In this document: piece after piece, positions 1 through 8,966 of the stretch | How positions within the stretch are numbered: the first letter of the stretch is position 1 | Layout of the letters: each line of letters opens with the position of its first letter | Program-made: the position numbers and the translations under genes | The notes under the pieces: generated by a model | Seen by the model: the letters and a program-made list of their open reading frames with translations, nothing else | What the model was told of the DNA's origin: nothing | Database searches by the model: none | Origin: Pseudomonadota bacterium | GTDB taxonomy: Bacteria; Pseudomonadota; Alphaproteobacteria; Reyranellales; Reyranellaceae | Assembly: GCA_018242505.1 (NCBI GenBank) | Contig: JAFEBU010000056.1 | Span: 1-64,000, forward strand | Length of the DNA stretch: 64,000 nucleotides | Direction of reading: 5' to 3'

Positions 1-341
1 ATGGTGAGGCCCATCGCCTGTGTGAACTCGGCATTGCCGTCGGATAGCATCAGGATCTTGTCGCCGACCTTCTGGTCCTTGCCCCAGGCCCCCATCACGA
101 AGGCATCGTTCACGGAGATACAGGCGATCGTATCCACACCCTTCGCCTTGAACTTGTCGAACTCCGCGACGAAGCCGGGGACGTGCTTGGCCGAGCAGGT
201 GGGCGTGAAGGCGCCGGGCAACGCGAAGGCCACGACCTTCTTGCCGGGGGCGAACACCTCCTCGGTGGTCACTGGTTTGGGACCTTCCGGTCCCATCGTG
301 CGCAGTGTCGCGTTGGGGACCTTGTCGCCGACTTTGGCCAT
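1..341 (-). CDS. Peroxiredoxin, Prx5/AhpE-like (partial, 3' end outside window)
   Basis: Thiol peroxidase that reduces hydrogen peroxide and organic hydroperoxides in the cytoplasm. The visible 113 codons start at an ATG (CAT at 339-341) and contain the peroxidatic-cysteine motif PGAFTPTCS with the Cys at about residue 49, followed by HVPGF, which is typical of the Prx5 group (redoxin domain). Members are usually about 160 residues, so roughly the last 50 lie beyond the left edge. It is divergent from yqgE, with 138 bases between the two starts. The resolving cysteine, if any, cannot be judged because the C-terminus is missing. Confidence 0.92.
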   Translation of the reverse strand, partial: MAKVGDKVPNATLRTMGPEGPKPVTTEEVFAPGKKVVAFALPGAFTPTCSAKHVPGFVAEFDKFKAKGVDTIACISVNDAFVMGAWGKDQKVGDKILMLSDGNAEFTQAMGLT

Positions 342-479
342 ATTTCTGCTCCTGATAATGGGATGGCGGGGGAACCCTAGGGTACGAAGCGAGCCCTTGT
401 CCACGTGTCCGCCTTGTCGTCGTAAGGGCTTGATCTTTGCCCGGACAATCCCCATGGATTCAGGAGAATATAAGACATC

Positions 480-1073
480 ATGTCGGGGTCCTCGCCTGCG
501 GCGTCGCTGGTCGGCCGCTTCCTGGTTGCAGCGCCATCCATGCCGGATGAGCGCTTCCAGAAGAGTGTCGTCTTCATGTGCAAGCACGACAACGACGGCG
601 CTCTCGGCATCATCGTGAACAATGCGGTCGACGACCTGCCGCTCGGCCAGGTCTACAAGCAGCTCGGCATCGAGGTGCCGTCCGTGACGGGGGGGCAGCC
701 GGTGCTGTTCGGCGGCCCGGTCGAGACCTCGCGCGGCCTGGTCCTGCATTCCGCCGACTACAAGCGGGAAGAGACCCTGCTGATCGAGGGCGGGATGGCG
801 CTCACCGCTTCGCTCGAGATCTTGAAGGACATGGCCGGCGGCAGCGGCCCCAAGCAGGCTTGGCTGGCGCTGGGTCATTCCGGCTGGGCTCCCGGCCAGC
901 TCGATCGCGAGATGCAGGACAATGCCTGGCTGGTGGTCGACGCCAACGCGTCCCTGGTGTTCGATTCGGACTTCAGTGCGAAGTGGCAGCGCGCGCTCGA
1001 CATGCTGGGCGGCAAGAGCGGCGGCGGCGGCTTCGACCTCGCTTCCTACTCGCACCAGACCGGACGTGCGTGA
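480..1073 (+). CDS. yqgE: YqgE/AlgH family protein (UPF0301)
   Basis: A 197-residue single-domain protein of the YqgE/AlgH (DUF179) family, whose molecular role is not settled; the family was named from a Pseudomonas alginate regulator. The N-terminal block LVGRFLVAAPSMPDERF and the following VVFMCKHDNDGALGIIVN are hallmark family segments, and length matches the family. The ATG at 480 is preceded by AGGAGA about 11 bases upstream, a loose spacing. It stands alone between the divergent peroxiredoxin and the convergent oxidoreductase gene. The protein is probably cytoplasmic, as no signal peptide or membrane segment is visible. Confidence 0.93.
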   Translation: MSGSSPAASLVGRFLVAAPSMPDERFQKSVVFMCKHDNDGALGIIVNNAVDDLPLGQVYKQLGIEVPSVTGGQPVLFGGPVETSRGLVLHSADYKREETLLIEGGMALTASLEILKDMAGGSGPKQAWLALGHSGWAPGQLDREMQDNAWLVVDANASLVFDSDFSAKWQRALDMLGGKSGGGGFDLASYSHQTGRA

Positions 1074-1110
1074 ACGCACGCAAGCTCTGCATTTTCTACC
1101 GATGATTGTA

Positions 1111-1131
1111 CTTTCGCGCCCCGAGCGAAAG
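1111..1131 (+). terminator. Small hairpin after yqgE
   Basis: A perfect 7-bp stem (CTTTCGC at 1111-1117 and GCGAAAG at 1125-1131) lies 38 bases after the yqgE stop. There is no U-tract, so it is only a weak terminator candidate. Confidence 0.3.
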
Positions 1132-1188
1132 GGCCTATAGACGGCATTGCGCCGCGTATCTCCCTTCGCGGCGGCCAATGCGCGTAGT

Positions 1189-1245
1189 CGGGACGCTTGC
1201 GCCCCATTGCCAATCCCAATGAAGGCGCAGGCGTCCCGAAGTTTT
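1189..1245 (+). terminator. Candidate intrinsic terminator between convergent yqgE and the oxidoreductase gene
   Basis: Perfect 15-bp inverted repeat, arms 1189-1203 and 1224-1238 (GGGACGC...GCGTCCC core), followed on the + strand by AAGTTTTT ending at 1245. The U-tract orientation suits transcripts coming from yqgE, although it lies about 115 bases past its stop. It abuts the stop of the opposing gene at 1251. Confidence 0.6.
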
Positions 1246-1250
1246 TGCGT

Positions 1251-4200
1251 TTACTCTGCGGCCGCTCGCGCCGTCGCGGGGGCTCGATAGGCAGCCAGCA
1301 GCGACGCCTCGCGTGCCTTGGCCGCCGCCACGTTCTTCTCCTTCACATGTCCGAAGCCGCGCATGCTTTCCGGCACCTGGGCGATCTGCACCGCCATGGC
1401 GTGATTGGTCTGGTCGAGCGTGGCCAGGACGCTGTCGATCGTCGTCTGATACTCGCCGATCAGGCGGCGTTCCATGCGCCGCTCCGCGGTGCGGCCGAAG
1501 ATGTCGAAAGCTGTGCCGCGCAGCCTCTTCATCGACGCGAGCAGACGGAAGGCCGGCATCATCCAGGCGCCGTATTCGCGCTTCTTGAGGTGACCGGTCT
1601 CGGGGTCGCGCTGGGCGAACAGCGGCGGCGCCAGATGGAAGGTGAGCTTGTAGTCGCCTTCGAACTGGCTGCCGAGCTTCTTCAGGAACTCGCCATCGGT
1701 ATAGAGGCGCGCCACCTCGTACTCGTCCTTGTAGGCCATGAGCTTGTAGAGCGACCTGGCGACCGCTTCGGCGAGGCCGGAACGGCCCCTGGCCTTTTCC
1801 TTCTCGACCTTCGCCACCTTGTCGACGAAGGCGCTGTAGCGCGCCGCATAGGCCGCATCCTGATAGGCCGTCAGCAGGTCGACGCGCTTGGCGACGATTT
1901 CGGAAAGCGTGCGGGCAGCCGGCTTCTCGACCCGCAGCGTCGGCTTGGCGGCCGCCTCCACGGCCGAGAGGTTGTGCGCCGCGAGCCTTCCCCAGGCAAA
2001 GGTCCGCTTGCTGGTCTCGACCGCAACGCCGTTCAGCTCGATGGCCCGCATCAGCGCCTCGAACGACAGCGGCACCAGTCCCTTCTGCCAGGCATAGCCC
2101 AGCATGAAGAGGTTGGTGGCGATCGAATCGCCGAGGAGCGCGGTGGCAAGACCGGTGCCGTCGACGAAGGAGGTGGCTTCGCTCCCGGCGGCATCGCGGA
2201 TCGCTTTCATCATGGACTCGGCGCCGAGATCCATGTCGCCGTTCATCACGAAGGCCGCGACCGGCGTCATGTAACCGTTGATCACCGCCCTGGTGATGCC
2301 GGGCTCGATGCGCGACAGCGCCGCCGGCGAGGCGGCCACGACCATGTCGCAGCCCAGCACCAGGTTGGCGCCGCCGGCCGCGATCCGCACCGCATGCAGG
2401 TCCTCGGGCTTGGGCGCCAGGCGCACATGGCTCATGACGGCGCCGTTCTTTTGCGCCAGCCCCGTGAAGTCGAGCACGGTGCAACCCTTGCCTTCGAGGT
2501 GCGCGGCCATGCCGATCAAGGCGCCAATGGTGATCACGCCGGTGCCGCCGATGCCGGTCACCAGGATGCCGTAGGCTTCGGACAGGGGGCGCATGGTCGG
2601 CATCGGCAATGACGCGAAGGGATCGTCCTGCACGACCTTGAGCTGCGGACGCTTGGCCTTGGCGGGTGTGCCGCCATGCACCGACACGAAGCTCGGGCAG
2701 AAGCCTTTCAGGCAGGAGAAGTCCTTGTTGCAGTTGCTCTGGTCGATCTGGCGCTTGCGGCCGAGCTCGGTCTCGAGCGGCTTCACCGACACGCAGTTGC
2801 TCTGCTCGGAGCAATCGCCGCAGCCCTCGCACACCGCGTCGTTGATGAACACGCGCTTGGCCGGATCGGGGAAGGTGCCGCGCTTGCGCCGGCGGCGCTT
2901 CTCGGCGGCGCAAGTCTGGTCGTAGACCAGAACGGTCAGGCCCGGGATGTCGCGCAGCTCGCGCTGCACGGCGTCGAGCTCGTCGCGATGGCGGATGGTC
3001 ACGCCATGGGCGAAGCCGGCATTGGGCGGATATTTGTCGGGCTCGTCGGTGACGACCACGATCCTCTTCGCGCCTTCGGCTTCGACCTGACGGGTGATCT
3101 CGGGAACGGTCAGCGGGCCGTCGTGCGGCTGGCCGCCGGTCATCGCGACGGCGTCGTTGTAGAGGATCTTGTAGGTGATGTTGATGCCGGCGGCGGCCGA
3201 CTGACGGATCGCCATCAGGCCGGAATGGTAGTAGGTGCCGTCGCCCAGGTTCTGGAAGATGTGCTTTTCCGAAGTGAAGGGCGCCTGGCCGACCCATGCC
3301 ACGCCTTCGCCGCCCATATGACTGATCAGGGAGGTGCGGCGCTCCGGCATCCAGACCGCCATGCCGTGGCAGCCGATGCCGGCCATGGCGCGGCTTCCCT
3401 CCGGGACGCGCGTGGACGTGTTGTGCGGGCAGCCCGAGCAGAAGTAGGGCGTGCGCGCCACCTTGGACGGCGGGGCGCCGAGCAGCTTCTCCTTGGCTTC
3501 GAGGCGCGCCAGCCGCTGCCTGAGCTCGGGCGAGTCGCCGGCATGCTTCATGAGGCGGTTGGCGATCACCAGGGCGACGCCGGTGGGCGACAGCTCGCCT
3601 TCGCTCGGCAGGATGATTTGGCCCGATTCATCGGTCTTGCCGATCACCAGCGGCCGGCGATCGGCCGGCAGGTTGTAGAGAATGCGGACGAGCTGGTCCT
3701 CGAGGTTGGAGCGCTTCTCCTCGACCACGATCACCTCGTCGAGGCCCTCGGCGAAACGGCGCGCACCCTCCGGCTCGAGCGGCCAGGTGAGGCCGACTTT
3801 GTAGAGGCGGATCCCGAGCGCCTTGGCGCGCTCGTCGTCGATGCCGAGATCCTCCAGCGCCTGGCGCGTATCGAGATAGGCCTTGCCGGTCGTCATGATG
3901 CCGATGCGCGCGCGCGGCGGATCGATCACGATGCGGTCGAAGCCGTTGGCCCGCACGAAGGCCTGGACGGCGGCCATCTTGGGCCCGTGCAGGCGCCTTT
4001 CCTGGTCGAGTGGCGGATCTGGATTGCGGATGCCGAGCCCGCCCGGCGGCAACTGGAAGTCCGTCGGCATCACGATCCGGATGCGCTCGGGATCGACCCA
4101 GACCGAAGCGCCGGACTCGACCGTTTCGGAGATCGCCTTGAAGCCCACCCAGCAGCCCGAATAGCGCGAGAGCGCGAAGCCCAGGATGCCGAAGTCGAGA

Positions 4201-4763
4201 TATTCCTGCACCGTCGCCGGATTGACGACCGGGATCATGGCTGCGGCGAAGACCTGCTCGCTCTGGTGCGGCAGGGTCGAGGACTGGCAGCCGTGATCGT
4301 CGCCCGCGAGCGCAATCACCCCGCCATGCGCCGAGGTGCCGGCCGCATTGCCATGCTTCAGCACGTCCATCGAGCGGTCGACGCCCGGTCCCTTGCCGTA
4401 CCAGATCGCGAATACGCCATCGACGGTCGCCGACGGAAAGAGGTTGGTCTGCTGGCTGCCCCACACCGACGTCGCGGCGAGATCTTCGTTCAGGCCGGGC
4501 TGGAAGTGGATGTTGTTCTCTTTCAGGTAGCGTTTTGCACCCCACAGGGCATGGTCGTACATGCCCAGCGGCGAGCCGCGATATCCCGAGATGAAACCGC
4601 CGGTGTTCAGGCCGGCCGCGAGGTCGCGCTGGCGCTGCATCATCGGCAGCCGGACCAGCGCCTGGATGCCGGTCAGGTAGACGCGGCCCTTGTCGAGCCG
4701 GTAGCGGTCCTCCAGGGCGTAGTCGCCGAAGGCGAGGGGAACGGAGGTGGCGGTCGCGCTCAT
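1251..4763 (-). CDS. Indolepyruvate ferredoxin oxidoreductase family protein, single-chain (1170 aa)
   Basis: Oxidatively decarboxylates an aryl-2-oxo acid (indolepyruvate or a relative) to an acyl-CoA with a thiamine-diphosphate and Fe-S chain; substrate is inferred from family only. The N-terminal half is the thiamine-binding part, with a GDG(T)...N diphosphate motif in the GDGTYYHSGLMAIRQS region. A cysteine-rich stretch (CEGCGDCSEQSNC and CNKDFSCLKGFC) is the 4Fe-4S domain. The block GIGGTGVITIGALIG begins the gamma-subunit-like domain, and a DUF6537-like tail follows. So IorA- and IorB-type parts are fused, as is common in Proteobacteria. The chosen ATG at 4763 has GGAGGA seven bases upstream. 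An extension to 4907 has no such signal. Confidence 0.93.
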   Translation of the reverse strand: MSATATSVPLAFGDYALEDRYRLDKGRVYLTGIQALVRLPMMQRQRDLAAGLNTGGFISGYRGSPLGMYDHALWGAKRYLKENNIHFQPGLNEDLAATSVWGSQQTNLFPSATVDGVFAIWYGKGPGVDRSMDVLKHGNAAGTSAHGGVIALAGDDHGCQSSTLPHQSEQVFAAAMIPVVNPATVQEYLDFGILGFALSRYSGCWVGFKAISETVESGASVWVDPERIRIVMPTDFQLPPGGLGIRNPDPPLDQERRLHGPKMAAVQAFVRANGFDRIVIDPPRARIGIMTTGKAYLDTRQALEDLGIDDERAKALGIRLYKVGLTWPLEPEGARRFAEGLDEVIVVEEKRSNLEDQLVRILYNLPADRRPLVIGKTDESGQIILPSEGELSPTGVALVIANRLMKHAGDSPELRQRLARLEAKEKLLGAPPSKVARTPYFCSGCPHNTSTRVPEGSRAMAGIGCHGMAVWMPERRTSLISHMGGEGVAWVGQAPFTSEKHIFQNLGDGTYYHSGLMAIRQSAAAGINITYKILYNDAVAMTGGQPHDGPLTVPEITRQVEAEGAKRIVVVTDEPDKYPPNAGFAHGVTIRHRDELDAVQRELRDIPGLTVLVYDQTCAAEKRRRRKRGTFPDPAKRVFINDAVCEGCGDCSEQSNCVSVKPLETELGRKRQIDQSNCNKDFSCLKGFCPSFVSVHGGTPAKAKRPQLKVVQDDPFASLPMPTMRPLSEAYGILVTGIGGTGVITIGALIGMAAHLEGKGCTVLDFTGLAQKNGAVMSHVRLAPKPEDLHAVRIAAGGANLVLGCDMVVAASPAALSRIEPGITRAVINGYMTPVAAFVMNGDMDLGAESMMKAIRDAAGSEATSFVDGTGLATALLGDSIATNLFMLGYAWQKGLVPLSFEALMRAIELNGVAVETSKRTFAWGRLAAHNLSAVEAAAKPTLRVEKPAARTLSEIVAKRVDLLTAYQDAAYAARYSAFVDKVAKVEKEKARGRSGLAEAVARSLYKLMAYKDEYEVARLYTDGEFLKKLGSQFEGDYKLTFHLAPPLFAQRDPETGHLKKREYGAWMMPAFRLLASMKRLRGTAFDIFGRTAERRMERRLIGEYQTTIDSVLATLDQTNHAMAVQIAQVPESMRGFGHVKEKNVAAAKAREASLLAAYRAPATARAAAE

Positions 4764-4921
4764 GCTGAAGTCCTCCCGTGAGGGGGATAAACCGACGTTC
4801 AGGAAAGAGCATAGCGGCCCGGACAGACGCGGGGAAAGGCCGTAACCTGTGTCCCAGGGATGAAATTTCGCATCCGCTGAGTTTCGTTTGCGTTGTACCG
4901 CAGCCATCGTCTGGAGGAGTC

Positions 4922-5761
4922 ATGAGCTACAAGGCTATTCTGGTGCACTGCGATGCCGGCAAGACCTCTGCCGCCCGCATCGCCGTGACGTTCGACCTCG
5001 CGGCGCGATTTGGCGCGCATGTGACCGGCGTTTATGTGCGTCCCCGTTTCGAAGCGCCGATCTTCAGCGATGGCAGCCTCGCGGTCGACGCGCTCTACAA
5101 CAACTTCGAGACGTCGGTGAAGGCCGACGAGGCGGCGGCCGAGGCCCTGTTCAAGAGCGGTGCTGCCGGCAAGGGCGCGCCGAGCCAATGGCGGACGGTC
5201 GATGGCTATCCCGACGAGGCTCTGGCCCAGCTGGCTCACGGAGCCGACCTCGTGGTCGTAGGACAGTGCGAACGCGAGGCCTTGACCATGGGGTCGCAGC
5301 CGGACCTGCCCGAGCAGGTGACGCTGGCAAGCGAGCGGCCGGTGCTGGTCGTGCCGTATATCGGCGTGACGAGCCCGCCTGGCCGCAAGGTTCTGCTGTG
5401 CTGGAACGGCCGCCGCGAGGCCGGCCGAGCCGCTGCCGGCGCCCTGCCGCTTCTCGAGAAGGCGGAAGAGGTGTCGGTGCTCACGATCACCGCATCGGGC
5501 GATGAGAAAGAGGAGAGCGCCCAGTCGGCAGCGGAGCTGGTCACGTGGCTGGGCCGCCATGGCGTGAAGGCATCGCTGGTGCATGACAGCGCCGACGATT
5601 CCGATATCGGCGACATCATCCTCTCGCGCGCGGCCGACAGTTCGATCGATCTGATCGTCATGGGCCTCTACGGCCATTCGCGCATGCGCGAGATGGTGAT
5701 GGGCGGCGCCAGCCGCACCGTGCTCGCCAGCATGACGGTACCGGTGCTGATGGCGCACTAG
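4922..5761 (+). CDS. Universal stress protein with two Usp domains
   Basis: A 279-residue UspA-family protein made of two tandem Usp domains. The first begins with YKAILVHCD, and the second with RKVLLCWNGRREA. The C-terminal VMGLYGHSRMREMVMGGASRTVL matches the G-x2-G-x9-G(S/T) ATP-binding motif of Usp proteins, whereas the first domain lacks a clear copy (this is read from sequence; nucleotide binding is inferred). The ATG at 4922 has GGAGGAGT directly upstream with good spacing. It is divergent from the oxidoreductase gene and convergent with the TPR gene. The protein is likely cytoplasmic and stress-induced, target unknown. Confidence 0.9.
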   Translation: MSYKAILVHCDAGKTSAARIAVTFDLAARFGAHVTGVYVRPRFEAPIFSDGSLAVDALYNNFETSVKADEAAAEALFKSGAAGKGAPSQWRTVDGYPDEALAQLAHGADLVVVGQCEREALTMGSQPDLPEQVTLASERPVLVVPYIGVTSPPGRKVLLCWNGRREAGRAAAGALPLLEKAEEVSVLTITASGDEKEESAQSAAELVTWLGRHGVKASLVHDSADDSDIGDIILSRAADSSIDLIVMGLYGHSRMREMVMGGASRTVLASMTVPVLMAH

Positions 5762-5784
5762 ACCCGGCCGGCCTGCGTGCGAAG

Positions 5785-6270
5785 TCAGTTCGTCGGTTTG
5801 TGGCCGGCCTTGTAACTGGCGATCGCCGACTTGAGCATGCGGTATTCGGTGCAGCCGAAGACGCAGATGGAATCAAGCTTTGCGAGCTGCTGCTCGGCCT
5901 CGGCCGGCCGGTCGAGCATCAGATAGGCTTCGCCGATATATTCGTGGGCGCCGATATGCTTGGGATCGAGCGACAGCGCTTGGTTGTAATATTGCAGCGA
6001 GCCGTTTGGATCTCCCGACTTGCGGGTGGCGTAGCCCATCAGCGTGTAGGCGTCGGCATTCTTCGGGTCCCTGGCGACAACCTGCTGCAGCAGTGGCATC
6101 GCACCCTTGTAGTCCTTGGCCTCGATCATTGCCTTGGCGCGCGTGAAGTTCGCATCCTTGACCGGCGCCGGCGGGCTATCCACGCCGCCGCCGCCGCCAC
6201 CTGCTGCGTAAGCCGACACGGAAAGCACCATCGCCACCATGGTCACACCGGAGATCAGGGTCGAACGCAT
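5785..6270 (-). CDS. Exported tetratricopeptide-repeat protein
   Basis: A 161-residue protein with an N-terminal signal peptide (hydrophobic run ending near SVSAYA) and a glycine-rich linker. About three TPR units follow, including AKAMIEAKDYKGAMPLLQQV and a second unit ending in ALSLDPKHIGAHEYIGEAYL. TPRs mediate protein-protein contacts, so a periplasmic scaffold or assembly role is likely but the partner is unknown. Two cysteines (ICVFGC) near the C-terminus could form a disulfide. The start at 6270 is chosen because GGAGG lies 6 bases upstream; an in-frame ATG further up falls inside that ribosome site. It is convergent with the stress protein. Confidence 0.85.
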   Translation of the reverse strand: MRSTLISGVTMVAMVLSVSAYAAGGGGGGVDSPPAPVKDANFTRAKAMIEAKDYKGAMPLLQQVVARDPKNADAYTLMGYATRKSGDPNGSLQYYNQALSLDPKHIGAHEYIGEAYLMLDRPAEAEQQLAKLDSICVFGCTEYRMLKSAIASYKAGHKPTN

Positions 6271-6325
6271 GAATGCCTCCATCGTTGGCGCGATTGTTCC
6301 GGACATACCGGCCGGCGCAACGGAA

Positions 6326-7996
6326 TTAGGATGACAAGGTCGTGAGATCGGCGGCGCGAGGAACCGCGCGCACCGCCAGCCGTCCCTGACGGCCGCGGAT
6401 TTCCACTTCGTGACGGGCCGCCGCCGGCAGGTCCATGCCGGCCTGGTCGAGCAAATCCTGCGACACCACCAGTTCGACGGCGAACTCCTTGGTCAACGCT
6501 TCGAGCCGGCTCGCCGTATTGACCGTGTCGCCGATGGCCGTCAGCGAAGAGGTGCGCTCGAACCCCATCTCGCCCACGATCGCGGGACCGGCATGCAGTC
6601 CGATGCCGATACGCAGTTGCTGGTCGAGATCGTCCGACATGGCTTCGTTCAGGTCGCCGAGCGCAAGCGCCATGCGATGAGCGGCATCGAGTGCCTGCCG
6701 GCAAGCGATTTGCGGTTCGACATTGAGACCGAAGATTGCCATCACGCCGTCGCCGATGAACTTGTCGAGCCGCCCGCCCGCCGCCTGCACGGCCTCGCCC
6801 GTGGCGCGAAAATATCGGTTCAGCAGGAACACGATGTCGTAGGGGAGACGGCCTTCCGAGATCGAGGTGAAGCCGCGGATATCGGCGAACAGGATGGCGA
6901 CATAGCGTTCGCCGCCATGCGCCTGGGATTGCTGCCGATAGGCGTCGCGCGGTCCGGAGGCGGCGGGCAGCAGCGGCGTGATGCGATAGCGGCCCTGCGG
7001 CGGGCGGAGCTGGCAGGCGAGTCGGACATTCTCGGGAGCGCCGACGCGGGCCAGCACTTTCTGTTCCTCCGCGGAGGGCGGCGGCAGCTGGGCCCGGTCG
7101 GGGCCGCCCACCCGCACCCGGCAAGTCGAGCAGCGGCCGCGGCCGCCGCACACCGAGGCGTGCGGAATGCCTCCGATCCGACTCATCTCCAGTACGGTCA
7201 ATCCGGCCGGCGCCGAGACGGTCTTGCGGTCGCCATAGAACAGCACCACCACGCCGGCACGCCGCTCCCACAGGTCGCGCAGCGGCCGCGCGGCAAGGCA
7301 GGCCAATGACAGGAGGGTCGCAACGGCCATTAGCCTGTCGGAGATCGCATTGAGCGCCGCTACACCTGCGGCGTCAGGTGCATGAACCTGTTCAAAGGTT
7401 TGGCGCAGGAATCCCGGTTCCTGCGCCAGCTCGGCAAAATCGCGCAAGGCAATGGCGGCGCCGCCGAGGCCTGCTGCCGGTACCAGCAACGCAACGGCAT
7501 AGAGGAACGGCAGCCAGGTGCGATACCAGGGCCGCAGGCGCCAGGCGAAGTGAAGGCCGATGCAGGCGTGGATCCACACCACGAACACCAGGCCGAACTG
7601 GCGGAATACGCCGAGCCACGTGCCGGCGATCAGCGACCCCAGCACCCACGGATAGCCGCTATGGACTCCGAAATAGTCGTAGGCGATGCGTGTGCCGACC
7701 ACATGCAAGGTGCCGAAGGGAATGATCAGCGCACCGAGGCCGAGCTGCGTCCATTCCCAGGGAGAGAGCCGGAGCGTGCGGCGGCGGAACAGCGCCCAGA
7801 AGGCGAGCGAGAGGTGAAGGAGCAGGGCGCCATAGAGGACGACCTGCCCGGGGAAGCTCTGCCAGACGATGAGGAACCAGTAGCGGCCGGCTTCCAGCAC
7901 GCGCAACGACACCAGGCCGAGCGCATGGTTGAGCAGATGCGTCGTGACGTAGATGAAAAGGACGTAGCCCGACCAGAGGCGTAGCCGCCCGACCAT
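6326..7996 (-). CDS. Class III adenylate/guanylate cyclase with membrane and 2Fe-2S ferredoxin domains
   Basis: A 556-residue three-part signalling protein. Residues 1-240 hold about six membrane helices with membrane histidines (H20, H24, H62, H98, H143, H149), resembling succinate dehydrogenase cytochrome b, so heme binding is possible. Residues about 250-345 form a plant-type ferredoxin with C283, C289, C292 and C328. Residues about 363-550 form the class III cyclase domain, with metal aspartates in FADIRGF (D372) and IGDGVMAIFG (D416), and GDTVNTASRLE. It should make cAMP or cGMP in response to redox or oxygen state (inference). It overlaps nothing; its start lies 4 bases after the arsC-like stop, suggesting co-transcription. 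Confidence 0.9.
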   Translation of the reverse strand: MVGRLRLWSGYVLFIYVTTHLLNHALGLVSLRVLEAGRYWFLIVWQSFPGQVVLYGALLLHLSLAFWALFRRRTLRLSPWEWTQLGLGALIIPFGTLHVVGTRIAYDYFGVHSGYPWVLGSLIAGTWLGVFRQFGLVFVVWIHACIGLHFAWRLRPWYRTWLPFLYAVALLVPAAGLGGAAIALRDFAELAQEPGFLRQTFEQVHAPDAAGVAALNAISDRLMAVATLLSLACLAARPLRDLWERRAGVVVLFYGDRKTVSAPAGLTVLEMSRIGGIPHASVCGGRGRCSTCRVRVGGPDRAQLPPPSAEEQKVLARVGAPENVRLACQLRPPQGRYRITPLLPAASGPRDAYRQQSQAHGGERYVAILFADIRGFTSISEGRLPYDIVFLLNRYFRATGEAVQAAGGRLDKFIGDGVMAIFGLNVEPQIACRQALDAAHRMALALGDLNEAMSDDLDQQLRIGIGLHAGPAIVGEMGFERTSSLTAIGDTVNTASRLEALTKEFAVELVVSQDLLDQAGMDLPAAARHEVEIRGRQGRLAVRAVPRAADLTTLSS

Positions 7997-8000
7997 GGAC

Positions 8001-8351
8001 CTACTTCAGGAGCGGCAACACCGCTTCGGGTGGCCGGCCGATGGCGGCGCGCTTGCCCGCAACGACAATAGGTCGTTGCAGCAGGATCGGATGGGCTGCA
8101 ATTGCCTTGGCGATATCGCTCTTGCCGAGTTCGCTCTTCTTTTTCTTCAGCGCCTTGAACTCGGCTTCGCCGTCGCGGATGAGTTCGGTGGGATCGCCGC
8201 CCACCAGATCGATCAGAGTCTCCACCTCCGCCTTACTGGGCGGCTGCTTGAGATATTCCCGGATCGTGGGCGCGACACCCTTCTTCTGCAAAAGCTCGAG
8301 CGTCTGCCGCGACTTGCTGCAGCGTGGATTGTGCCAGATCGTGATGGTCAT
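8001..8351 (-). CDS. arsC: Arsenate reductase family protein, ArsC type (glutaredoxin-coupled)
   Basis: A 116-residue thioredoxin-fold protein. The active-site loop HNPRCSKSR places the catalytic Cys at residue 11. The C-terminal RPIVVAGKRAAIGRPPEAVL carries the second arginine region of the ArsC family. True glutaredoxin-type ArsC enzymes are about 140 residues; this shorter form matches the YffB/ArsC-like branch, so arsenate as substrate is not certain. There are no arsB/arsR-type transporter genes beside it, which weakens an arsenic-resistance role. The stop is 4 bases before the cyclase start, so both may share a transcript. Confidence 0.88.
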   Translation of the reverse strand: MTITIWHNPRCSKSRQTLELLQKKGVAPTIREYLKQPPSKAEVETLIDLVGGDPTELIRDGEAEFKALKKKKSELGKSDIAKAIAAHPILLQRPIVVAGKRAAIGRPPEAVLPLLK

Positions 8352-8393
8352 GCTGTATTCCCCAATTCAACCCGGGCTCTCTAGGCTCTGTCT

Positions 8394-8966
8394 TCAGGCA
8401 TCGTCCAGCGACTCGACGCTCGGAGCGTCGATCACCTTGCGCGCGAGTTCGTAGTCGAAGCCGGCGCGCGCCATTGCCGCGAGGTCGCGGGCCCGCGCTT
8501 CCTTGCGATCCGTCGCCGGCCGATAGGGGCCGAGTCGCCGCCGCCGGGCAAGGGCGATTGCCGCCTTCCATTCGCGTTGCCGCGGATCGGTGTGCAGCTC
8601 CTCGTCGAGGCCGGCCATCGCCTGGTCGAGCGTCTCGCCGTCGATGCCGGCCAACCGCAGCCGCTGGCGCGTGAGCCTGGTCGACACGCCGCGTCGATGG
8701 AGCGCGCGCGCCTTGGTCTGGGCGAAGGCCTTGTCGTCGATCACGCCCGACGCCACGAACTTCGCGACGATGGCGTCGATCGCCTGCTGCACATTGTCCA
8801 TCACCGGCGCCTCGGCCCTCTCGGCCTTCTGCACCCGTCGCTGCAGCACGCGCCTCAGCCCCTCGGCGGTGCTGGGATAGCGCTCGAGGTAGAACGTCGC
8901 AGCGTTCTGCAGGTACTTGGCGGTGATGGGGCGCGCTGGCCGTTTCAAGGAGCAACCGACGGTCAA
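8394..8966 (-). CDS. recX: Regulatory protein RecX
   Basis: A 190-residue RecX protein, an inhibitor of RecA filaments during recombination and SOS. The sequence shows the repeated three-helix RecX modules, with conserved ASGVIDDKAFAQTKARALHR and an upstream YLERYPSTAEGLRRVL block. RecX often sits next to recA; here it is instead translationally coupled (4-base overlap) to an upstream HAD hydrolase gene, a linkage that hints at co-expression but not function. Length fits the alphaproteobacterial form, which is longer and more basic than E. coli RecX. Confidence 0.9.
   Translation of the reverse strand: MTVGCSLKRPARPITAKYLQNAATFYLERYPSTAEGLRRVLQRRVQKAERAEAPVMDNVQQAIDAIVAKFVASGVIDDKAFAQTKARALHRRGVSTRLTRQRLRLAGIDGETLDQAMAGLDEELHTDPRQREWKAAIALARRRRLGPYRPATDRKEARARDLAAMARAGFDYELARKVIDAPSVESLDDA

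Noticed and set aside
1135..3297. 720-codon minus frame overlapping the oxidoreductase gene
   Set aside because: Same-strand frame shifted relative to the true gene; Arg/Pro-rich shadow.
1197..4781. Long + strand frames (471 and 701 codons) opposite the oxidoreductase gene
   Set aside because: Antisense shadows of a conserved gene in GC-rich DNA; repetitive His/Arg/Ala-rich composition and no family resemblance.
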